Shown here: positions 38,470 through 49,655 of the stretch, in pieces | How the letters are laid out: each line of letters begins with the position of its first letter | Numbering within the stretch: the first letter of the stretch is position 1 | DNA from: Pycnopodia helianthoides | Taxonomy: Eukaryota > Echinodermata > Asteroidea > Forcipulatida > Asteriidae | Assembly: GCA_032158295.1 (NCBI GenBank) | Contig: CM063254.1 | Coordinates: forward strand, 4,503,538 to 4,567,537 | DNA: 64,000 nucleotides | Direction of reading: 5' to 3' | Position numbers and translations under genes: made by a program | Notes under the pieces: model-generated | The model's database searches: none | Seen by the model: the letters and a program-made list of their open reading frames with translations, nothing else | What the model was told of the DNA's origin: nothing

Positions 38470-38526
38470 CGCCTTGAGCGTCACTGAGTGACGGATATGA
38501 GCGCTATATAAGAAGCCACTGTTATT
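38470..38526 (+). mobile_element. retroelement 3' tail (CGCCTTGAGCG type)
   Basis: CGCCTTGAGCGTCACTGAGT...GAGCGCTATATAAGAAGCCA is nearly identical to 6632-6681. Only this tail is present, so it is a heavily 5'-truncated insertion. Confidence 0.65.
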
Positions 38527-39045
38527 AATGTTTAATGGTTGCTTGGCCTTGTGAAGAGGGACCACAACAGTAGCATGAGTTTGAACAGCGCCTTGTATCC
38601 AAGACTAATTACTGTGATCAAACAGTAACCACACCTGGTAGTTCAATACCAAATGTACCATATTGTGAAAACATAAATTGATTTAAAATAATCAATGTTA
38701 TGTAAAACAAACTGAAAGATATGTCTGATATTTTTGTCCTCACTTTTATTTATATATGTATATATCTTTTCGCACATTAAATTTATGTCTCTACGAAACA
38801 AACGAACACAGGGTATACATTGACTACACTAGGCCTAGGCTACTCTTTTTCTAAACATGAAGGCATCATGAGTAAATTCTGACTTAAGTCTTGCTTTACT
38901 TTTCTGTGTTTAATTTTAAAGTAAGTTCAATTTCAGGCCATTTTTGCCAAGCCTGCCCATTCACAATATGGTTTGATCTCGATGCTTTGTTGGAATAATG
39001 GGTTTGTGATATTTTTGTCGGGTCGGCCCACTATAAACCATAAAG

Positions 39046-39168
39046 TTGAAAAACACTAAACCATCATTAGTTGAAGGACACTAAACTATCATTAGTTGAA
39101 GGACACTAAACCATCATTAGTTGAAGGACACTAAACCCTAAAGTTGAAGAACACTAAACCATCAAAAT
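39046..39168. repeat. 25-bp tandem repeat (ACTAAACCATCATTAGTTGAAGGAC)
   Basis: TTGAAGG occurs at 39071, 39096 and 39121 with exact 25-bp spacing, and shorter variants (AAAGTTGAA) occur at each edge. Confidence 0.88.
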
Positions 39169-39243
39169 TACCACAAATCCTATATTTTAGCAGTGAGTAC
39201 CGCAACAATTTATTGAATTTTCTTGAAGTCATCTTGATTTTGT

Positions 39244-39312
39244 ACAGCGCTTTGAAACTTTTGTCACAAGTGCTATATAAACTTTTCGTATTATCATTAT
39301 TATTATTATGAT
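39244..39312 (+). mobile_element. retroelement 3' tail with ATT repeat
   Basis: ACAGCGCTTTGAAACTTTTG...GTGCTATATAAAC ends in TATTATCATTATTATTATTA. It has the same general tail layout as 6631 but is from a different subfamily. Confidence 0.6.
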
Positions 39313-39334
39313 AATTTGCATCAGTGATAAAGAA

Positions 39335-39580
39335 TCTTATTTGGTTTTTATCCTAACACCGATGTATGTAAAGCACTGTATATATACTCGGTACCTTCCC
39401 GAGTCCTGTGAAAATTGGAACTGCCTCTAGACATCTGCTCTAAAATGGCAAAGGTCGTGGGTTCGAATCCTACCCGAGTAACATGCCTGTGGATTTTTCA
39501 AAGAACTCAGGAAAATACTGAGTATGCAGTGCTTTGCATACATCAGTGTAAGGGTAAAAATAGATATGCAAAATAAATAC
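39335..39580. mobile_element. head-to-head pair of tRNA-derived SINEs
   Basis: The plus copy has B-box GGTTCGAATCC at 39460-39470 and tail ATACTGAGTATGCAGTGCTT...CATCAGTGTAAGGGTAAAAA. Immediately upstream (39340-39420) the complement of the same tail appears (CACCGATGTATGTAAAGCAC...ACTCGGTACC). The two copies thus share a junction near 39440. A-boxes are degraded. Confidence 0.65.
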
Positions 39581-39699
39581 ACAAATTAAACAGTTTTTAA
39601 AATATTCAAGGAAATGATTCTCCAAAGTAGCTGTTTGAAACACAGAGCTTTCGTCAGATTCTCTAGATTTCCTCAGCATGCAATTATAAAACCCTGAAA

Positions 39700-41470
39700 A
39701 TTAAATTGAAAAGGTCCTCGTTGGTTTCTAATATGTTTCACTGTTGGACAGAAAAATTAATTTGCCAGGAGAGGCAATTTGCATGTTAAATAGACTGGTC
39801 TGAGGTTTGTAAAGTGACCTCAATGCCAGATGCACATATATTACCCCAGGATGATTTACAGATAAACCTACCAGTAAAATTGTTGGACATTACCCTTCCA
39901 GATGAAATATCAGACCTGTATTCTATTTCTGGAAATTGTGCCCTTCCTGCATGGATACTATTGTCTTTAAAGTTGAGGATTGGTATTGATATAAATAAAA
40001 TTAAAAAATTAAAATATACAAAAGCTCACCCATTAAAAGTAACACAACATTTAACGGTACCGATCCACTAGAGAAATATTTCCTTCTGAAATACTGTTAT
40101 TGTCGAGAAAAAAATACTTTATAAAGACACCCCACAAATAACCTTTCACAAATCACCATTGCTTCTTTCAATTGCAGCAACCAAAATAAGCGCATTGTAT
40201 GAACATGCTCAAAATCCCTGGCAGAACAACTTTGTAATCGTCACTTAAAAAAATGTCCACCTAAAAATGTCAGGAAGTTCCCACGGGTTTGTTGCATAGT
40301 GTGTGTTTATTGTTAAGCTAGAGGATTGGAATGAGAGTTGTGCATTAGACCAAGAGTGTACATGTACTATCCCTTTAACCTTCCGTGTACCTTGGGCAGC
40401 TTAATACCAAGGATGTGGTTACACAACTACACATTTTCATTGGTTCTGGAGCTCCATATGTTTCATGCTCAATTTTGAATTCTCTTATTGCCGTCTAGTC
40501 TTATACAAAAAAAACAAATGAAACAATGTTGGTGGACTATTTTGTCTTCGAAAGACACATCATTGGTTGTGTGGGTGTGTTATGATGTAGGTGTTATGGA
40601 AGTCAATTTGCTTAGAACATGTTTATTCATGCCAGGGGTTGCCGGTGTGTCAACATGTCGGAAGTGTCATATTTGATCGTGATCAAATCAGATTAACAAA
40701 TTTGTCCGAATGCAGTGTGCTCCGTTGGGTCTTGCTCCACCGATCATGGCCATTGTGATTTTAATATGTAAGCTCCTCGGTGGAAACGTGTAATACCAGG
40801 ATGGAACACAACTATAGTTCATGCATTGTTTACTTTTGGTGTAAATCTCCGCTGTGGTTCTGTACATGCATGAGAACCAATTATATGTCTTTGAGTGAGA
40901 GCAATCGGCTATTGTTACCATTCTAAGGCCCGCCTGCAAATAGATGTGACTTCCGAAATGCTGTGGTGAATACATACTTATTATATAACAGTCTATGGGA
41001 CAAATAATGGCCCAGAGAGTGGACGTCTGATGGTTGTTTTACTGCTAAGGAACAATCTCAAAAAACAGTGGCTTTGCTGGTATTCAACTGACTGAGCAGT
41101 GTAATAATGGGAAACATTGCAAACGTCGTTAAGTTAAGTGAGTAAAATGAGGAAGAGACCAGTGGCTGTGTATCAGGCTGTTAGTGAAGTTGTGTTTTAA
41201 TTTTTTCAATTCACTCCCAGTGTTTGACGACAGGGCAAACAGACTAGTAGTACTAACATTCTATGTTTAAAGCCAGACATAATCCCCCAAGCATTTCATG
41301 CTATCTGACTTGGGGGAAAAGATGATTCGCATCAGGGTGAAGGTGCTTCCCATTGGGATAGTTTGAGACTGAACTCTAAGCTGGATTAACCCCTTTTCCA
41401 CCCCCCCCCCAGCCCTGATTTGAGAGGGTGCGTTTTCCTTATGAGGAGTCTTTTTTATTTCGTCCCATTT
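39700..41470. other. no gene recognised upstream of the first confirmed exon
   Basis: An 86-codon frame at 39814-40071 (peptide includes LPVKLLDITLPDEISDLYSI) looks more protein-like than others here but matches nothing I recognise and has no obvious splice context. No KChIP N-terminal exon was seen here. Confidence 0.4.
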
Positions 41471-41474
41471 GCAG

Positions 41475-41599
41475 ACCATGACTTGGAAGATTTGGAGATG
41501 CAGACAGTCCGCTACAAGCCGGAAGGAATCGACAAGCTATGCAGGTCAACAAAGTTCACAAAGAAAGAGCTTCAGTTGATGTACAGAGGCTTCAAACAG
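41475..41599 (+). CDS. KCNIP: KChIP (Kv channel-interacting protein) internal coding exon, start of conserved core
   Basis: This 125-nt exon has an AG acceptor at 41473-41474 behind a T-rich tract and a GT donor at 41600. It encodes HDLEDLEMQTVRYKPEG...FTKKELQLMYRGFKQ after a split first codon whose last two bases are 'ac' (phase 1). The block 'LEM-x-x-V-x-x-(K/R)PEG' followed by FTK(K/R)ELQ-x-x-YRGFK is the hallmark opening of the KChIP core (KCNIP1-4, fly CG5890). KChIPs are calcium-sensing subunits of Kv4 potassium channels; the variable N-terminus lies upstream and the EF-hands follow. The exon ends in phase 0 directly before the degenerate EF-hand 1. Poly(C) tracts sit on both sides, about 65 nt upstream and 25 nt downstream. 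No other NCS protein I know fits this block as well, so family identity is near certain. Assignment to a vertebrate paralogue is not meaningful. Confidence 0.95.
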
Positions 41600-41623
41600 G
41601 TAACTAATGGTACACCCTTTAAG

Positions 41624-41655
41624 ACCCCCCTCCCCCCTCCCCCCTCCCCCCCCCT
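41624..41655. other. C-rich (G4/i-motif-prone) tract just after a KCNIP donor
   Basis: Four C runs of six or more bases are separated by single T's, starting 24 nt after the exon's GT. The template strand can form a G-quadruplex, and the transcript carries poly(C)-binding-protein-type sites. A matching C run lies at about 41399-41411, just upstream of the same exon. Confidence 0.6.
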
Positions 41656-41769
41656 CACTGATCACCTTAATGTTATACATGAAGGTCTGATCACCTTAAT
41701 GCTACATGAAGGTCTCTCACCTGTTGTCCCTTCTGCACACACTTGTACTTGTAGTTTATGTTTTGCCTA

Positions 41770-42028
41770 GACTCGTGGACAAGTCGTTACATGTTTGTCA
41801 CGGTAATAGCGTACCTACTCTCTCCGCAAATCTCGCGACACGGGCGAAATTCTCGTGAGACTGCTGGCTCCCTTGAGACTACTGCTCTTGTGACTATGGT
41901 CCCACTAAATCGGGAGAAGTCGAGAGCCAGCAGCCTTGCGCGAGAGCAGTAGTCTCGCGAGAGCAGTCTTTGATCACGGGAGCTGAGAGTTATTATGCTA
42001 TCACTGTGACAAACATTGTCCACAAGTC
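41770..42028. mobile_element. TA-flanked foldback MITE (Tc1/mariner-like) carrying a TCTCGCGAGA palindrome
   Basis: TA dinucleotides at 41768-41769 and 42029-42030 flank termini GACTCGTGGACAAG... and ...TTGTCCACAAGTC. The arms run inward through GTTTGTCACGGTAATAGC / GCTATCACTGTGACAAAC, and GAGACTGCTGGCTC / GAGCCAGCAG. TA duplication is the Tc1/mariner pattern. The core is CpG-rich, unlike its surroundings. It contains TCTCGCGAGA at 41953-41962 and a near match at about 41829. It lies 170 bp downstream of a KCNIP exon. Confidence 0.8.
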
Positions 42029-42616
42029 TATGTGTTGCCGTAGCGTTCTCATCTAAGCACTGCATCTGGTCAGGACAGTTGATGAATGATCATTCCCCTG
42101 TTCAGCTACTAGAATCAGTTTCCTTGGGGTAAAAATCCAGCCCAAAAAGTTGAAACAACCAAATTCGAAAAAAGTAAGATGCTAAAATTTCAACAACAAC
42201 CAAAATAAATAAATAAATAGATAGCAACTAAAAATTCAATGCGAAACTCTTGTAATATTTGTTCGCCTTTTTTTTTCAAAGTTAATCATTATTTGTTAGG
42301 TAAATTATACAAATAAAAAATGTGACAAGGTTGATCGTGGAATCGATGTTTCTTTATTCGCATTTTGAAAAAATAGTAATAGTTTAGTTGTGTAACCAGT
42401 ACTGCAACATACCAGCAATTTCACTGAAAATTGTTGACCTTTTTGTACAGTAAGGTAAACCATACTGAAGTGGACACCTCAACGGGGCCAAGGTGTCAAT
42501 CAATGATATCTAAGGTGTGACCATAGAGACAGGACCACACTAGGGTGTGACTGAGGATATTGGGCTGAAGGCTTCATTGCAATGAATTACTTTCACCAGT
42601 CTACTTTGTTCTTTAA

Positions 42617-43039
42617 AGGCAGGATATGCTGTTGGTAATTGTCAAAGAATCAATTGATTGATTGATTGATTGATTGAATTATCAAAGACCAGTATCTTTT
42701 CTTGGCGTATCCCAACATATACGTCGAATAACAAACCTGCAAAAAAAAATTGGGCTCAATTGGTCATTAAAGTTGCAAGCAAATAATGAAAAAAAAAAAA
42801 CGTCCTTGATGCATAGAATTGTGTGCTTTCAAATGCCTGAGAAAGGCTTCATGCCTGAAGCCTTTTTCAGATTCAATGATTTTAGTGAGAAATTACCTCT
42901 TTTCTCAAAAACTACATTACTTCAGAGGGAGTCATTTCTCACAATGTCTTATACTATCAGCAGCTCTCAGGTGCTCCTTACCAAGTAAGTTTTTATGGTA
43001 ATCTATTTCTTGAGTAATTATCAAAAGTATCCACTGCCT
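42617..43039. mobile_element. TTAA-flanked MITE, family A (complete) with internal TTGA microsatellite
   Basis: TTAA lies at 42613-42616 and 43040-43043, with ends AGGCAGGATATGC and GTATCCACTGCCT. A (TTGA)n expansion at about 42650-42678 interrupts the left arm. The central arm pair is GAGAAAGGCTTC/GAAGCCTTTTTC. It sits in the KCNIP intron after the first recognised core exon. Confidence 0.85.
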
Positions 43040-43844
43040 TTAAAGGAAGCACTCTGGATTGGTAAAAATACCCTTCAAAACAAGAAAGTTTACTTGATAC
43101 CAGTACCTCTTGTCCTTAAAAATACATCCGACTAAAATACTACAATGTTTGAAAAATTTGTCCTTCAAAATTCAGTTTCTTGCTTTGATTTGCTAAAAAT
43201 ATTTGAAAGGGGTTCTAAGTTCAAATTCAGTTTAATGATTCATCTGTTTTCCCAATAGATATAGAGTTCTTTATGAAAGTGAAACAGACATCACTGGTAC
43301 GTCTATTACGTCACATTAAAATGGTTTAAAATGCCTTTTTTTTGTATACCCATCAAGTGCCTATGTTTGTAACATCAACAAACATCCGATGATGTCACAT
43401 TTCAAATACATGTACAGTTTTTTATAGCGGGAAATATTTTAGTTAATTGCTGAATTTCCATGATATTCGATTAAAACAGTGTGAAATTTGGCCTTGTGGA
43501 CTAACAAAAACTTTTTTTTGTTATTGTTTTTCTAGTTTTTTTGATAGAGAGTCAGAATAAATGTTCTTATTTCTATCTATAAAAAAATTTAAAAAAAAAG
43601 ATCCTGTGTAGAATGTACAAACCAATTTATTGTTGACATCCAATGACGTCATGTTATTGTTTCAAACTTTACTCTGAAAGAATATCAAGTAAAATAGCAT
43701 TTTACATGATATTAAAGTGAGGTAAGAATTTCACAAGGATTCTGTCTATTGGACAACTAGTGCATCACAAAACCGACTTGAGAGCCCCTCTTTAAACAAG
43801 CATTATGACTGTGCTTAAAATATACGGAAAGAGCTTATAGTTAA

Positions 43845-44230
43845 AGGAACATTACAGAATTGGTAAGAAAAAAACTTGTAAATTATACTTTTTGATCATA
43901 GATTTACATAAAACTTACACGGTCTAATGATGATGATAGTAGAAAACATCCCTTGAAATATTTCTGTCTGAAATGCCATATTTGATGAGAAATGAATAAA
44001 TTAATTTTCTGATTGGAGTTTATCGCTTAGTGAGCGTTTTACTCATTTGTTGAAACTATATGATTTCATGCAAATGTGTAATCAGTTTTTCACTATTTTC
44101 TTGTGACCCAGATGGCCGATCGATCTCAAACTTCTACAGGTTTGTCAGTTTATGTATATGGTGGATTACATAAGGTGCTTACACTGCCAGCAACTGTTTT
44201 GTTAGCAAAAACCAATTCTGTAATGTTCCT
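43845..44230. mobile_element. TTAA-flanked MITE, family B, inverted relative to 7026
   Basis: TTAA lies at 43841-43844 and 44231-44234. Ends are AGGAACATTACAGAATTGGT and its complement. The central palindrome is CGCTTAGTGAGCG. The copy aligns to the reverse complement of 7026-7398 over its whole length, including GATCGATCGG / CCGATCGATC. The outer flanks (ctatag before, ctata after) are themselves inverted. Confidence 0.9.
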
Positions 44231-44937
44231 TTAACTATAATTTTACTCTTAGACCTAGTTGCTCCAGAGAGTTTTGTTGTTCACTTATAAACTCTAGACG
44301 AACTCGACCTGGTACCACACATTCAGGTTCAGGTATTGATTAGACTTTGAAATGGGGAAGCAGACTCTGGTTTAAAGTCCTCCAACCCCTCCCCTTCTCC
44401 CCTCCCTCCCCCCTCCTCTCAATCCATGGCATTAAGTCTTCTCATTCCAATCAATTTCCGCAAGTTGCGTTCATGGGAAGATACGTGGGATGATCAGATG
44501 TTTAAAAAGTAAGGTCAGACTTGTCACCTACGCATAACGGATGTGAATCACGTCAACGTGTGCACAACAAGCTTTACTTATTGGCCATTGTCAATTTCCA
44601 CGCGGAACGCATTTGTACCCCGGGGAACACGAGTGATTAAAGTAAAGTTGTTTTCTCGACGATGGGCCTGTGATTTTGTTGTTGTTCAGGTATTCCCAGA
44701 AAGGTTGGATTTAGGTGTACATCTCCCTTGCCTTTTAGTGGTCTGACTTGCCGTCAAGAACAAAACACCAGCCCTTTACCTGAATTCTGTGGGTTTTATT
44801 TTAACTTGTGGTGATGTAAAGAGTCTTTCAATCTTCTGAAATGTACCAGATTTCTAATTATCTAAAAAAAATTAACTCCTGCAACAGTGATGACTTCGAA
44901 TTTCTAAATTGCAGTTTGAATTCAGAGTAAGGACCAG

Positions 44938-45141
44938 TCCCCAATTTCATAGAGCTGCTTAAGCAGCAAATATCGCAAACAAAAAATTTCTGGCTAAGCA
45001 AAAATGAGCAGGATACCAGTCACAATTGGTACATGTACAGTGGAATGATATTTTCACTGGTAGCCTTATTCTGGTAATAAAGCATAATTTTGTCGTGCCT
45101 AGCTACATTTTGTGTTTAAGCAGCTTTATGAAATTGGGTCC
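44938..45141. mobile_element. MITE family E (complete, 204 bp)
   Basis: TIRs are CCCAATTTCATAGAGCTGCT and its near-complement AGCAGCTTTATGAAATTGGG. The core contains GCTAAGCAAAAATGAGCAGG, ATACCAGTCACAATTG and GTAGCCTTATTCTGGTAA. Other copies are at 22727-22906 (minus), 23094-23288 and the split copy at 51656. It is non-coding. Confidence 0.85.
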
Positions 45142-45954
45142 AGAAAGGTTCAGCACTCAGATTTGCTTGACATTTTATAGGAATGTGTTCAGACAGAATA
45201 CCATTGAGTATTGAATGTTTATATAGTTCATGTAACCTTTGTTTACAAAAAGAGTAATCTGGTACATTCCATGACCTTTCTGGCAGGCAAATTACTGCAC
45301 TTGTTTTATGGGAATCGTTACGTGCGTCATAATTTCCACAAAAGTTCCAAAAAATAACAGCTGAACTAGTTTTGAGAATCTACCCCCTTCCTTTATATCA
45401 AAAGTTGATAAACAAAAAACAGACTATAGGCAATCTCCATAAAATATTGATCTGTTTACAAATCATGCGTGCAGAAAGTCCAGGCTTTTGCGGCTCTTTT
45501 GTAAACATGTGATGTCACTGGTTAACATATGGCTCCGATCACAGCTGCACCTTTTCATACACATTCTAGAATGACTCTTTATAGACTAAAACCTGGACTA
45601 AGGTATTGTTGATGACAACAGATCTGGATGATTAAACTAAACAAATCTGAACTAACGCCATTATTATTCTATTGACACTTCTTGTATCCGCCTCAGGTTG
45701 TGTTTTTATTGGACAGTTGTGGTGTATTTTAATCTTCCAAAACAGCAAGGTCAGAGCTCTTATGGATGTAAATTGTATACTGATTCATGGGATTGGTGGG
45801 AGTGACAGACATTGGCTGTATTGAATCACGTGGTTGAATGACTTGATTAATGTCTACGATTAGTTCTCACCTCACCTTGCGTAGTGGTCTTTGCTGTTGT
45901 ACATGTTGTACAGGCTCGGTTATCGTGATTAAAAAAAAAGGTTAAAAAAATGAT

Positions 45955-46030
45955 ATGTTTGGATTTTACTCGACACCAATGTGTGGTGAAGCACTGTATA
46001 CTCAGTGCTTCATGGGTCCTGCAGGAAGAA
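45955..46030 (-). mobile_element. SINE tail fragment (minus)
   Basis: TTTTACTCGACACCAATGTG, GTGAAGCACTGTATACTCAG and GTGCTTCATGGGTCCTG match the reverse-complement tail of the 39.45-kb SINE family, diverged. Confidence 0.5.
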
Positions 46031-47119
46031 ACGGCTTCTTAATATCCCGGTGCAAACTTTTAATGTCTAGTTCAAGAACTTACTATCAGGGAAATAACAG
46101 CCCAGTTTGTTAGTCAAATTTGAAGAAAAAAAAAGTGTGATTTTTATTTTATTATTAGTATTATTATTTATTAATTTTTTCCCTTTTTTTTGGGGGGGGG
46201 GGGTATTTGTAGGAAAGTAGTCTTTAGAAGAGTCCATATGCTTATTTAAATTTGGCCGATAGAATTTTGTCGGGGGGAAAACAGTTTTCTTGCACACGAC
46301 AGTGTTTCAGCCATTAATAGTTATCAGGGCTGTTGGGAAGATAAAGTCTTAAATCTGTTCACATTTTTTTTTTCTTCTTCATTTTTATTGCTATTCATAT
46401 ATCCAGAGTTTGCCCTTAAATTTTTCAGTGACTAAGCCAGGGGGGACCAGTTGACCCTTTCCATTAAAAATATATAAATTGAACTGGTTGGCAGAAATGA
46501 GTGAACATATAGTGCCCTTTTGTATGGGACTGCCTTAGGCGCGACGCAAACGCGTTTGTGCGTCTGCCTATAGTGCACAACTCGATGGCATTTGCCGGCC
46601 AATAGTGTCTGTATATGCATGCGTGATTGTAATTAGCATATATTTCATGGAAAAGGTCAATTTAACCTTGCTGTTTCACTAGTCCACCAGCGTTTTCACT
46701 AGTCCATTTACTTCATGTTAACTAGGGATGTTTTTTTTTCCAGTTAGGCTACTTGGACAGAATTTGGACTGAACCTCAGGTGTTTTATAACTTGCAATCG
46801 GCCAGCGGACCACTGTTACAGGGAGAATTTGCTGATTTCGTATTATTCAGGAGTCAACTTGCAAATGCATAATCAGGGGATGTGATGGAGACAATGAAAA
46901 CCAATTTATCCCAGCTGTTTGTAAATTAACCATGCCGTGCAGAGCATCAGTAGTTTAATCCATGACTTATACAATCGATAGAAGTCATTCCTTATTATAG
47001 AAAAAGAGAGACAACGTGCAGAAATTATTAACAACACGTATGGATTGAAGTGGAAGTGTAGACACCTTTTCATGGCAGATTCAATAGCTGTTTAATATGC
47101 ATCGGGGATAAAGAATTAT

Positions 47120-47235
47120 ATTTGTGTTTTACCCAAAACCAATGTGTGTCAAGCACTGTATACCAATGACTCCCCCCCCCCCCCCCCCCGAGGCCATGTG
47201 AACAAATCTACAGGAATAACACTCAGGTGGGATTC
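47120..47235 (-). mobile_element. SINE fragment (minus) with expanded poly(C)
   Basis: TTTTACCCAAAACCAATGTG, TCAAGCACTGTATACCAATG, then about 20 Cs (about 47171-47190), then CCATGTGAACAAATCTACAG. It is the same SINE family as 39.45 kb. The C run replaces the short segment seen in other copies, so it is an expansion inside the element. Confidence 0.5.
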
Positions 47236-49585
47236 ATTCATTTCATTTCATTTCATTTATTCTTTGGTTTATTCTTTTGAAACAAATTTCCCATGGCGAC
47301 CAATTAAGGGTCGAATTACAGGAAAATATACAGAGAATGCAAAATTAAGAAAAGATGATTAAAATTACACAATTAAAAAATTGAGACATCAAAATTGACT
47401 TAGGAGGGAATTATTATTATTTTTTTTAAATTGTAAAAAAAAAAAAAAAACCTAGAGCAGATGACTTACCACTAGACCAGCAAGCGTGCCCTGTAGCAAC
47501 TGTTACAAATTTGTTTGAAAGGAAGCCTCCGGATTGAAAATTGTTCATAATTTTGTTTGCTGTTTATGACCTATAAGTTTAACTTCTTGGCGCAATCCTA
47601 AGAGGCCTGTCTCACCTTTTTTCTTGAAAATTAGTGGGTGGGGGGAATTCATTTTAATGGATGTGGATTGCAACCAGAAATGAGGGCATCAGTATCAGAA
47701 AGCGATTGTATTCATAAAAATTGAGTTGGTTCTTGTTTGTTTCGGGTTTTATTTAGTATAAAACACATGTTAATTGTCTTTTTGATCAGAGTATGCGGCT
47801 GTATTCATCCCCTTCTACACCCCACATACATAATAAATCAGATCGCGGAATACTTCTTTGTCGAACCGTTCTCGTCCCCGAGAACGGCCTCCTCAAACCC
47901 ATGAAATATTCAAGCACTTCTAGACTCCAGCGGTTATCAGATCTTCCTCTCTAAAAAAAAAATGCACTTGCTTTTCGGAAAACAAGCTCCTCATCGGTGG
48001 CTCCTTAAGCTCAGAAGAAGAGGGAGAAGAAGAAGAAAAAAGAAAAAAAGGGCAAGCCCGGGGGGGGGGGGTTGGAATACCCAGGGGAGGGAGCCATCCC
48101 AGGTAGGGGGTAAATTTTCTGACTTACAGTCGAGCTCGCCATATGATACAAAACCCACTCAATAATTCATGGATTTTCACAGTGTCGTTACGCAGCGTAG
48201 TTAATCACAATGACAGTGCCTTGTCTGTGTCTCAGGAAAGTGCCGCCTGGGTGCTGGTGAATCGTGATGATTCTTTGGTAGAAAACAACGACTGACGGGG
48301 ATATATTTCACGTGGAGTGTTTATTGACTTGCTCTCGTCCTACAAACCAGATTCCATCGTCTGTGCAATTGTGCCCGTAAAGTTTTCTGACCATTCTCTC
48401 TGAAGATTTATGGCGTGAATTTGCACAGATGTTTTGGTGTGTCGCAAAGAAAGTTCATTTTTTCTTGCATAATTGAAATAAAGGACCTGCACAAGAGTTA
48501 TTTTCGAGCAAAACTGAAACGATTGAAGCCATTAATCAACCTTCCCGCCGCAATATTTTAGTCGTTCTGCGTTGCTCACAAAATCAGCACGCCAAGATGT
48601 ATCATGTTTTAATCTTGAAGTCCCATCCATGGTTTGAGGATCGCAGGAAACTACCTTTTAATGAAAGACACTTCCCAAAAGACAATCTGCCCCGAAACAT
48701 GACAAGCACCGTGCAAAGATGGGCGCCATCGATGTTCTTTAGGGTTAAGTTTTAGTCAACGTAAATGTCACATTTCCCGTATTTTTATTGATGTTGTGTA
48801 TATCATCGGAGCCTGCAACGCACCCCCGGGGATAGATCTTCCCATCCTGTTCGACCCCCCCGTATTTAGGTCACCACGCAATACGTCACGGGGAATCTAG
48901 CTGGGAGGGAGATTCGCTGAAAAGCCATATAAGTTGCCGCTGTGATGTGGACAGGCCAAGTGCTTTCTGTTTCTCTCCCGCTCTCACTCCCTCCCTCTCT
49001 TCCTCTCTTCCTTTCTTTTTTTTTTTTTTCTGCTTGGAGAATAATGGGCAGGATCAATACAACTAAGCTGAGTAGGAATATCATAGCCCTACAAAAAATC
49101 AAAGGGAACAAAATTACCGATTGAGAAAAAGACCTGATGGGATGGGGGTCGGGGGAATACTTGTAAGCGTAAAAAGTCACCACAGGTTCTTTGCAGGGTT
49201 TTGAGTCCCAGGTGCTTTGGAGATGAAGATGCTACTTCGTACAATCCTACATTTAATCAAAAATTTGTTTCATCAGTTTTCATAGCTAACTCAACTTAAC
49301 AATATTGCTTGATATATTAAACCATTCACAAGCAATCGCTTGAGGTAAAGTCTTGACCAGACTTTTACGTGCTTAGGAGATTCATATACGTAAAAGAAAT
49401 TACGTAGAAATTATGGACAAAAGTTGCACAATCTCTTCTCTGCTTCTGGATCCCGAAGCTTGGAGGAGCCATTATTATTACAAATAACAATATCAGATTT
49501 GCCACAAGACTTTTCAAGCCTGTGAATATATTGCGCTCTTTGTTTTCACTGTGCTTTTTTTTCTTCTCTGTCTTATTATTCACAG

Positions 49586-49655
49586 GAGTGTCCATCGGGT
49601 CTCGTCAACGAAGAAACATTCAAAGAGATCTATTCCCAGTTTTTTCCTCAAGGAG
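49586..49655 (+). CDS. KCNIP: KChIP internal coding exon, degenerate EF-hand 1
   Basis: This 70-nt exon has an AG acceptor at 49584-49585 after a pyrimidine-rich stretch and a GTAAAT donor at 49656. It starts in phase 0, matching the previous exon, and encodes [20 protein letters not shown] plus PQG, ending one base into the next codon (phase 1). The Cys-Pro pair in the EF1 loop is the feature that prevents Ca2+ binding at this site in neuronal calcium sensor proteins. The FK-x-IY-x-QFFP-x-G helix is strongly conserved in KChIPs and helps form the hydrophobic groove that holds the Kv4 N-terminus. The upstream intron is 7,986 bp and the downstream one 5,048 bp. Reading frame, splice signals and neighbours all agree, so confidence is very high. 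Confidence 0.96.

Larger units (their letters stand above)
33541..39040. other. no gene recognised
   Basis: Apart from the repeats listed separately, this is plain intergenic or intronic sequence. The 36.2-36.7 and 38.0-38.4 kb stretches have slightly higher GC and short open frames without recognisable domains. Confidence 0.5.
41600..49585 (+). other. KCNIP intron (7,986 bp)
   Basis: This phase-0 GT...AG intron separates the conserved-core exon from the EF1 exon. It begins with a C-rich tract (about 41624-41655), then a TA-flanked MITE (41770-42028), two TTAA-flanked MITEs (42617-43039, 43845-44230), a 204-bp MITE (44938-45141), SINE tails (about 45960-46030 and 47125-47230), a C20-class homopolymer near 47171-47190 and a GAA-rich tract (about 48015-48050). 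The stretch at about 48180-48750 has no repeat I recognise and is compositionally plainer. It could hold conserved non-coding sequence but shows no recognisable exon. Confidence 0.9.

Noticed and set aside
39814..40071. possible small gene or exon
   Set aside because: The peptide looks plausible, but no family, splice sites or conservation could be recognised; left as a note only.
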